From the NCBI GenBank assembly GCA_015487895.1, contig WFOW01000284.1, positions 1 to 6,935 of the forward strand: DNA of 6,935 bases, written 5' to 3'. This stretch comes from Gammaproteobacteria bacterium (GTDB taxonomy: Bacteria; Pseudomonadota; Gammaproteobacteria; S144-34). The notes beneath the pieces are model-generated. The model ran no database searches. It was given only the letters and a program-made list of their open reading frames with translations, and was not told the DNA's origin. Position 1 is the stretch's first letter. Each line of letters opens with the position of its first letter. Positions 1-3,496 of this stretch are shown piece by piece. The position numbers were made by a program, and so were the translations under genes.

Positions 1-35
1 CCCGTCTCCCGTAACCCGGCTCCCGTAACCCGCCA
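1..35. repeat. Heptad-phased degenerate tandem repeat
   Basis: The first 35 bases divide exactly into five 7-base units: CCCGTCT, CCCGTAA, CCCGGCT, CCCGTAA and CCCGCCA. All five begin CCCG and two are identical. The tract may continue left of the window. It lies directly upstream of a TATAAT box, in the place where a -35 element would be expected. A related 7-base periodic tract is found at 6341-6375 in another intergenic gap. Short heptameric intergenic repeats are known in several bacterial groups. Their function is generally unclear, and none is assigned here. Confidence 0.7.
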
Positions 36-41
36 TATAAT
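36..41 (+). promoter_or_regulatory. Candidate -10 box (TATAAT) for the dctQM operon
   Basis: A perfect TATAAT stands out in otherwise GC-rich DNA, 50 bases upstream of the GTG start chosen for dctQ. No convincing TTGACA-like -35 lies 16-18 bases upstream, because that space is occupied by the CCCGTAA heptads. The promoter would therefore be extended, activator-dependent or weak. The box overlaps the ATG at 40, which argues against that ATG being the dctQ start. Confidence 0.45.
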
Positions 42-77
42 GCGCCGCCATGCGCCGCGCCCCCGCAACCGCCGCCC

Positions 78-82
78 GGAGG
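78..82 (+). promoter_or_regulatory. Ribosome binding site that decides the dctQ start
   Basis: GGAGG lies 8 bases before GTG at 91. The upstream in-frame ATG at 40 has no Shine-Dalgarno sequence and overlaps the TATAAT box. The same GGAGG-8-GTG arrangement precedes dctM (GGAGG at 633-637, GTG at 646), which supports the choice. Confidence 0.65.
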
Positions 83-90
83 CCGCCCCG

Positions 91-642
91 GTGAGGGCGG
101 CCGCCCGCCTCGCGGCGCTCCTGGAGGCGCTCGCCGAGCGCACGGGCCGGGCCGTCTCCTGGCTCACGCTCGCGATGGTGCTCCTCACCTTCCTCGTCGT
201 GGTGCTGCGCTACGTCTTCAGCCTCGGCTGGATCGCCATGCAGGAGGCGGTCGTCTACCTGCACGCGGCGGTCTTCATGCTGGGGGCGGCCTACACCCTG
301 CGCCACGACGCCCACGTGCGCGTCGACGTCCTCTACCGCCGCCTGGGGCCCCGCGGGCGCGCCGCCGTCGACCTCGCAGGGTCGCTGCTGCTGCTCGCGC
401 CCACCTGCCTCTACGTGCTGTGGTCGAGCTGGGACTACGTGGCCGCGAGCTGGGCGCTGCGCGAGGGCTCGCGCGAGGCCGGCGGCCTGCCCTGGGTCTA
501 CTGGCTCAAGACCCTGATCCCGGCCGCCGCGGTGCTGCTGCTGCTGCAGGGCGCGGCGCAGGCGCTGCGCGCGGCGCTCGCGCTCGCCGGCGCCGCGGCG
601 CCGCAGGCCGGACCGCACCCGCCCGCCGAGCCGGAGGTCTGA
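91..642 (+). CDS. dctQ: TRAP transporter small permease subunit (DctQ family)
   Basis: This is the small membrane subunit of a tripartite ATP-independent periplasmic (TRAP) transporter, which pairs with DctM in the inner membrane. The product has 183 residues from GTG at 91, chosen for its GGAGG. A start at ATG 40 would add 17 Arg/Pro-rich residues. Four hydrophobic segments are visible at about residues 22-44, 50-70, 92-111 and 133-155, the usual DctQ topology. Family signatures seen are HDAHVRVD (72-79) after the second segment and the stretch EAGGLPWVYWLKTLIP before the fourth. The C-terminal tail is Ala/Pro-rich and low in complexity. dctM starts 3 bases after the stop, so the two are almost certainly co-transcribed and possibly translationally coupled. 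The sequence style matches the FcbT2-like group (mannitol/chloroaromatic or 2-oxoacid TRAPs). Substrate cannot be read from this subunit. Confidence 0.93.
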   Translation: MRAAARLAALLEALAERTGRAVSWLTLAMVLLTFLVVVLRYVFSLGWIAMQEAVVYLHAAVFMLGAAYTLRHDAHVRVDVLYRRLGPRGRAAVDLAGSLLLLAPTCLYVLWSSWDYVAASWALREGSREAGGLPWVYWLKTLIPAAAVLLLLQGAAQALRAALALAGAAAPQAGPHPPAEPEV

Positions 643-645
643 GCG

Positions 646-2019
646 GTGGAGTGGATGGCGCTCGCCATGCTCGCGGCCGTGTTCGTGGTGCTGCTCGCCG
701 GCTACCCCGTCGCCTTTGCGCTCGCCGGCACGGCGCTCGCCTTCGCCACCGTGGGCAACGCGCTCGATGCCTTCGACCCGGCCTTCCTCGAGGCCACGCC
801 CTCGCGCCTCTACGGGATCATGACCAACGAGACCCTGGTGGCGGTGCCGCTGTTCGTCTTCATGGGCGTGGTGCTGGAGCGCTCGCGGGTGGCCGAGGAC
901 CTGCTCGACACCATGGCGGCGCTGTTCGGGCCCCTGCGCGGCGGCCTGGGCCTCTCGGTGACGGCGGTCGGAATGCTGATGGCCGCGAGCACCGGCATCG
1001 TCGGCGCCACGGTGGTGACCATGGGGCTGCTGTCGCTGCCGACCATGCTGCGGCGCGGCTACGACCCGGCGCTGGCCTCGGGCACCATCTGCGCCTCCGG
1101 CACGCTCGGCCAGATCATCCCGCCCTCCATCGTGCTGGTGCTGCTCGGCGACGTGCTGTCGTCCGCCTACCAGCAGGCCCAGCTCCAGATGGGCATCTTC
1201 TCGCCGCGGACGGTCTCGGTCGGCGACCTCTTCATGGGCGCGCTGCTCCCGGGGCTGGTGCTGGTCGCGCTCTACATGCTCTACGTGGGCGGCGTGGCGC
1301 TGGTGCGCCCGCAGGCCGCGCCGGCGGTGCCCGCCGCGGCGCGCGGCACGCTCGGAACGCGCCGCATCCTGCGCGCGCTGCTGCCGCCGCTCGGCCTCAT
1401 CGTCGCCGTGCTCGGCTCCATCATGGCCGGCGTCGCCACGCCCACCGAGGCCGCCGCGGTGGGCGCGGTCGGCGCGCTCGCGCTCGCGGCGCTGCGCCGC
1501 CGCCTCGACCTCGCCACCCTGCGCGAGGTGATGCGCGCCACCACGCGCGTCTCGAGCATGGTGTTCCTGATCCTGATCGGCGCCTCGGTCTTCTCGCTCG
1601 TCTTCCGCGGCTTCGGCGGCGACGAGCTCGTGCACGAGCTGCTCTCGGGCCTGCCGGGCGGCACCGCCGGCGCGCTCCTCGCCGTGATGGCGGTCATGTT
1701 CCTGCTCGGCTTCGTGCTCGACTTCATCGAGATCACCTTCGTCGTCGTGCCGCTGGTGGGCCCGCCGCTGCTCGCCATGGGGCTCGATCCGGTGTGGCTC
1801 GGCGTGCTCATCGCCCTCAACCTCCAGACCTCCTTCCTCACGCCGCCCTTCGGCTTCGCGCTGTTCTACCTGCGCGGCGTGGCCCCGCCCGAGGTCAGCA
1901 CGGGCGCCATCTACCGCGGCGTCGTTCCCTTCGTCGCGCTGCAGCTCCTCGCGCTCGGCCTGCTCGCCCTGTGGCCGGGGCTCGCCACCTGGCTCCCGTC
2001 CGTCGTCTACGGCGACTGA
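646..2019 (+). CDS. dctM: TRAP transporter large permease subunit (DctM family)
   Basis: This is the large, transport-competent membrane subunit of the TRAP system. It takes solute from the periplasmic binding protein and moves it inward, in known systems driven by a sodium gradient. The 457 residues are full length for this group, and many hydrophobic segments run throughout. Family stretches seen are GTLGQIIPPS (152-161), GVATPTEAAAVG (262-273), the LDFIEITFVVVPLV region (about 358-371) and TSFLTPPFGFALFYLRG (about 395-411). The loop after the first PPS motif carries an extra AYQQAQLQMGIFSPRTVSVGDLF-like insertion (about 174-196), which is typical of the FcbT3-like subgroup. The start is GTG at 646 with GGAGG at 633-637. 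ATG at 655 is a possible alternative that loses three residues. It follows dctQ by 3 bases and precedes a small gene by 24 bases, all on one strand. Confidence 0.95.
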   Translation: MEWMALAMLAAVFVVLLAGYPVAFALAGTALAFATVGNALDAFDPAFLEATPSRLYGIMTNETLVAVPLFVFMGVVLERSRVAEDLLDTMAALFGPLRGGLGLSVTAVGMLMAASTGIVGATVVTMGLLSLPTMLRRGYDPALASGTICASGTLGQIIPPSIVLVLLGDVLSSAYQQAQLQMGIFSPRTVSVGDLFMGALLPGLVLVALYMLYVGGVALVRPQAAPAVPAAARGTLGTRRILRALLPPLGLIVAVLGSIMAGVATPTEAAAVGAVGALALAALRRRLDLATLREVMRATTRVSSMVFLILIGASVFSLVFRGFGGDELVHELLSGLPGGTAGALLAVMAVMFLLGFVLDFIEITFVVVPLVGPPLLAMGLDPVWLGVLIALNLQTSFLTPPFGFALFYLRGVAPPEVSTGAIYRGVVPFVALQLLALGLLALWPGLATWLPSVVYGD

Positions 2020-2043
2020 CGGAGCCCGAAAGGGGGGATACCG

Positions 2044-2259
2044 GTGCACGGATGGGGCCATCGCGGGACGTGGAGGCGGCTTGCGGCGCACCTTCTGGCG
2101 TCGGCAGGGGTGCGCATCCGCCGCCGCGACGGGAGCGTGTTCGTGCTGCGGCAGGCGCCCGCGGAGGAGGGCTCGCCGCTGGATGTGCCGGGGATCCGCA
2201 CGCGCGCGACCACGCGCGACGTGCTGCGCGCGGTGCGCGAGGCGCGCGCACGCCGCTGA
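2044..2259 (+). CDS. Small protein of unknown function, 71 residues, third gene of the dctQM operon
   Basis: I do not recognise this gene with certainty. It starts at GTG 2044, 6 bases after a strong AGGGGGG (2031-2037) and 24 bases after the dctM stop, so it reads as a translated operon member. The protein is basic and soluble. It has an N-terminal helix candidate (residues 9-20), a strand-turn-strand-like VRIRRRDGSVFVLRQ (23-37), a GSPLDVPGI turn (43-51) and a basic C-terminal helix TTRDVLRAVREARARR (56-71). This layout loosely resembles small prevent-host-death/YefM-like antitoxins, but the usual N-terminal half is not evident and no toxin gene is adjacent. It may be an orphan DNA-binding or regulatory protein. 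Its stop codon lies inside an inverted repeat shared with the end of dctP. Confidence 0.6.
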   Translation: MHGWGHRGTWRRLAAHLLASAGVRIRRRDGSVFVLRQAPAEEGSPLDVPGIRTRATTRDVLRAVREARARR

Positions 2260-2279
2260 GCCCGGCGCTCCGCCTCAGC
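2255..2279. terminator. Weak inverted repeat between convergent genes, possible bidirectional terminator
   Basis: GCTGAG (2255-2260) and CTCAGC (2274-2279) form a perfect 6-bp stem around a 13-base loop. The TGA of the small plus-strand gene is in the left arm and the TGA of minus-strand dctP is in the right arm. An alternative inner stem pairs GGCG (2264-2267) with CGCC (2271-2274). There is no T tract on either side, so intrinsic termination is uncertain. Confidence 0.3.
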
Positions 2280-3339
2280 CGCGCGCCTCGAGGTAGGCGA
2301 GCTCGGAGATCGCGTGCCAGGCGCGCACCTTGTCGCGGAAGCGCCGGTAGGACTCGTGGACCTTGCGCGAGAGCGGATCCTTCTGCGCGATCTCGGCCAC
2401 CACCTGCTCGGAGAGCTCGCGCAGGCGCTCGAGCACCGGCTCCGGGAAGCGGCGCAGCGCGACCTTGTGCCTCTCGACCAGCACCCGCAGGGCGTCGTTG
2501 TTGCGCGCGGTGTACTCGGCGAGCATGTCCTGGTTGGCCACGCGGCAGGCGTTGAGGACGATGGCGCGCAGGTCCTTCGGCAATGCCTCGAAGGCCTTGC
2601 GGTTGATGAAGCACTCGAGCGTGGTGCCGGGCTCGTGCCAGCCCGGATAGTAGTAGTACTTCGCGGCCTTGTGGAGGCCGAAGGCGAGGTCGTTGTAGGG
2701 GCCCACCCACTCGGTGGCGTCGATGGCGCCCGACTGCAGCGCGGTGAAGATCTCGCCGCCGGGGAGGTTCACGGGCGTGCCGCCGGCGCGGCGCAGCACC
2801 TCGCCGCCGAGGCCCGGGATGCGCATCTTGAGCCCCTTGAGGTCGTCGAGGCTGCGGATCTCCCGGTTGAACCAGCCGCCCATCTGCACGCCGCTGTTGC
2901 CGGCGGCGGCCGGCACCAGGCCGAAGGGCGCGTAGACCTCGCGCCACAGCTCGAGCCCCCCGCCGTGGTAGAGCCAGGCGTTCATCTCCTGCGCCGTGAG
3001 GCCGAAGGGCACCGCGGCGAAGAACTGCGCCGCCTCGCTCTTGCCCTTCCAGTAGTAGGCGGCGCCGTGGCCCATCTCGGCGGTGCCGCGCGCGACGGCG
3101 TCGAAGGCCTCGAAGGCGGGCACGAGCTCCTTGGCGCCGTAGACGCGCACGCGGATGCGCCCGCCGCTCATCTCGCCGATGAGCCGCGCGAGGAACTCCG
3201 CGCCCGTGCCGAGGCCCGGGAAGTTCTTGGGCCAGGTGGTGACCATCTTCCAGCGCCAGGTGCGGCGCGCGAGCACGGCCGGCGCGCCGGCCAGCGCGCC
3301 GGCGGCCGCCGTGCCCTTGATGAGGTCGCGTCGCTTCAT
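2275..3339 (-). CDS. dctP: TRAP transporter periplasmic substrate-binding protein (DctP family, FcbT1/TakP-like), Tat-exported
   Basis: This is the periplasmic solute receptor that delivers substrate to DctQM. It has 354 residues from ATG at 3339, preceded on the minus strand by GGAGG plus a G run ending 3-6 bases upstream. An in-frame ATG at 3390 would put 17 residues before the signal and lacks support. The N-terminus carries a twin-arginine signal, KRRDLIKG, then a hydrophobic Ala/Gly stretch and probable cleavage near A24. Mature-protein signatures are KMVTTWPKNFPGLGTG (31-46), the MRIPGLGGEVLRR region around R173 (the family arginine expected to bind the substrate carboxylate), LPGGEIFTALQSGAIDATEW (192-211) and GPYND (213-217). 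These place it with the group labelled mannitol/chloroaromatic. From memory, characterised relatives bind 2-oxoacids or calcium-lactate, so a small carboxylate is the best guess. Oddly, it converges on dctQM instead of sitting in their operon. Confidence 0.93.
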   Translation of the reverse strand: MKRRDLIKGTAAAGALAGAPAVLARRTWRWKMVTTWPKNFPGLGTGAEFLARLIGEMSGGRIRVRVYGAKELVPAFEAFDAVARGTAEMGHGAAYYWKGKSEAAQFFAAVPFGLTAQEMNAWLYHGGGLELWREVYAPFGLVPAAAGNSGVQMGGWFNREIRSLDDLKGLKMRIPGLGGEVLRRAGGTPVNLPGGEIFTALQSGAIDATEWVGPYNDLAFGLHKAAKYYYYPGWHEPGTTLECFINRKAFEALPKDLRAIVLNACRVANQDMLAEYTARNNDALRVLVERHKVALRRFPEPVLERLRELSEQVVAEIAQKDPLSRKVHESYRRFRDKVRAWHAISELAYLEARG

Positions 3340-3384
3340 TCGCCCCCTCCCGTGCGGTGGCGCGTGCCTTGGCTCCCGCGCCGT

Positions 3385-3415
3385 CCGCATGCATGCGCGC
3401 GCCGTGGCATGCGGC
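3385..3415. promoter_or_regulatory. Dyad CCGCATGC-N15-GCATGCGG, candidate operator in the dctP leader
   Basis: CCGCATGC (3385-3392) and GCATGCGG (3408-3415) are perfect inverted repeats separated by 15 bases. The left half also belongs to a 12-bp palindrome, CGCATGCATGCG (3386-3397), so GCATGC occurs three times in 31 bases. The dyad lies between the minus-strand TATAAT and the dctP start, in the expected 5' untranslated region. A repressor site or an mRNA hairpin are both possible. Confidence 0.4.
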
Positions 3416-3428
3416 GGCGGCTTCTGCC

Positions 3429-3434
3429 ATTATA
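3429..3434 (-). promoter_or_regulatory. Candidate -10 box (TATAAT) for dctP
   Basis: On the minus strand these bases read TATAAT, a perfect -10 hexamer and one of the few AT-rich spots in the region. The start of dctP is 89 bases downstream. No TTGACA-like -35 is found at 16-18 bases; instead the arms of an 11-bp inverted repeat span that position. The context CTATAATGG resembles CATATAATGC before dctQ. A sigma-70 promoter needing an activator, or blocked by a repressor, would fit. Confidence 0.45.
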
Positions 3435-3439
3435 GGCGC

Positions 3440-3470
3440 GGCCGCGCGCCGGCCGCGAAGGCGCGCGGCC
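3440..3470. promoter_or_regulatory. Perfect 11-bp inverted repeat in the divergent dctP / GGDEF-EAL region
   Basis: GGCCGCGCGCC (3440-3450) and GGCGCGCGGCC (3460-3470) are exact reverse complements around a 9-base centre. The half-site centres are 20 bp apart, about two helical turns, which suits a dimeric DNA-binding protein. The repeat covers the -35 zone of the candidate dctP promoter and lies 16 bases before the Shine-Dalgarno of the plus-strand gene. It could act as an operator for one or both genes or as an mRNA hairpin. In such GC-rich DNA some chance symmetry is expected. Confidence 0.45.
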
Positions 3471-3486
3471 CCGTTCGGGCAGGACC

Positions 3487-3491
3487 GGGAG
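3487..3491 (+). promoter_or_regulatory. Ribosome binding site that decides the TTG start of the GGDEF-EAL gene
   Basis: GGGAG, within AGGACCGGGAG, lies 5 bases before TTG at 3497. The nearest upstream in-frame ATG (3389) has no purine-rich sequence in front. Starting there would add 36 unlike, Arg/Gly-rich residues encoded through the 11-bp inverted repeat. The TTG start is preferred but not certain. Confidence 0.5.
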
Positions 3492-3496
3492 TCCGC

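Noticed and set aside
1..35. CRISPR array or telomere-like repeat
   Set aside because: Units are 7 bases with no spacers, only five copies are visible and they are degenerate. Nothing resembles cas genes.
2044..2259. Toxin-antitoxin locus
   Set aside because: Only one small protein is present, its similarity to antitoxins is faint and partial, and the flanking genes are transporter genes.
420..2555. Plus-strand open frame of 711 codons overlapping dctQ, dctM and dctP
   Set aside because: It is rich in Arg, Ala and Gly, has no motif and overlaps three recognised genes in other frames. It is a GC-driven shadow.
2314..3435. Plus-strand open frame of 373 codons opposite dctP
   Set aside because: It lies directly antisense to a clear DctP coding sequence and its translation has the His/Leu/Ala/Glu-rich look of a complementary frame.
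3155..3496. N-terminal extension of the GGDEF-EAL gene to an upstream ATG (3155, 3320 or 3389)
   Set aside because: The extension would overlap dctP or run through the promoter and inverted repeat, has no ribosome binding site and encodes non-membrane Arg/Pro-rich sequence.
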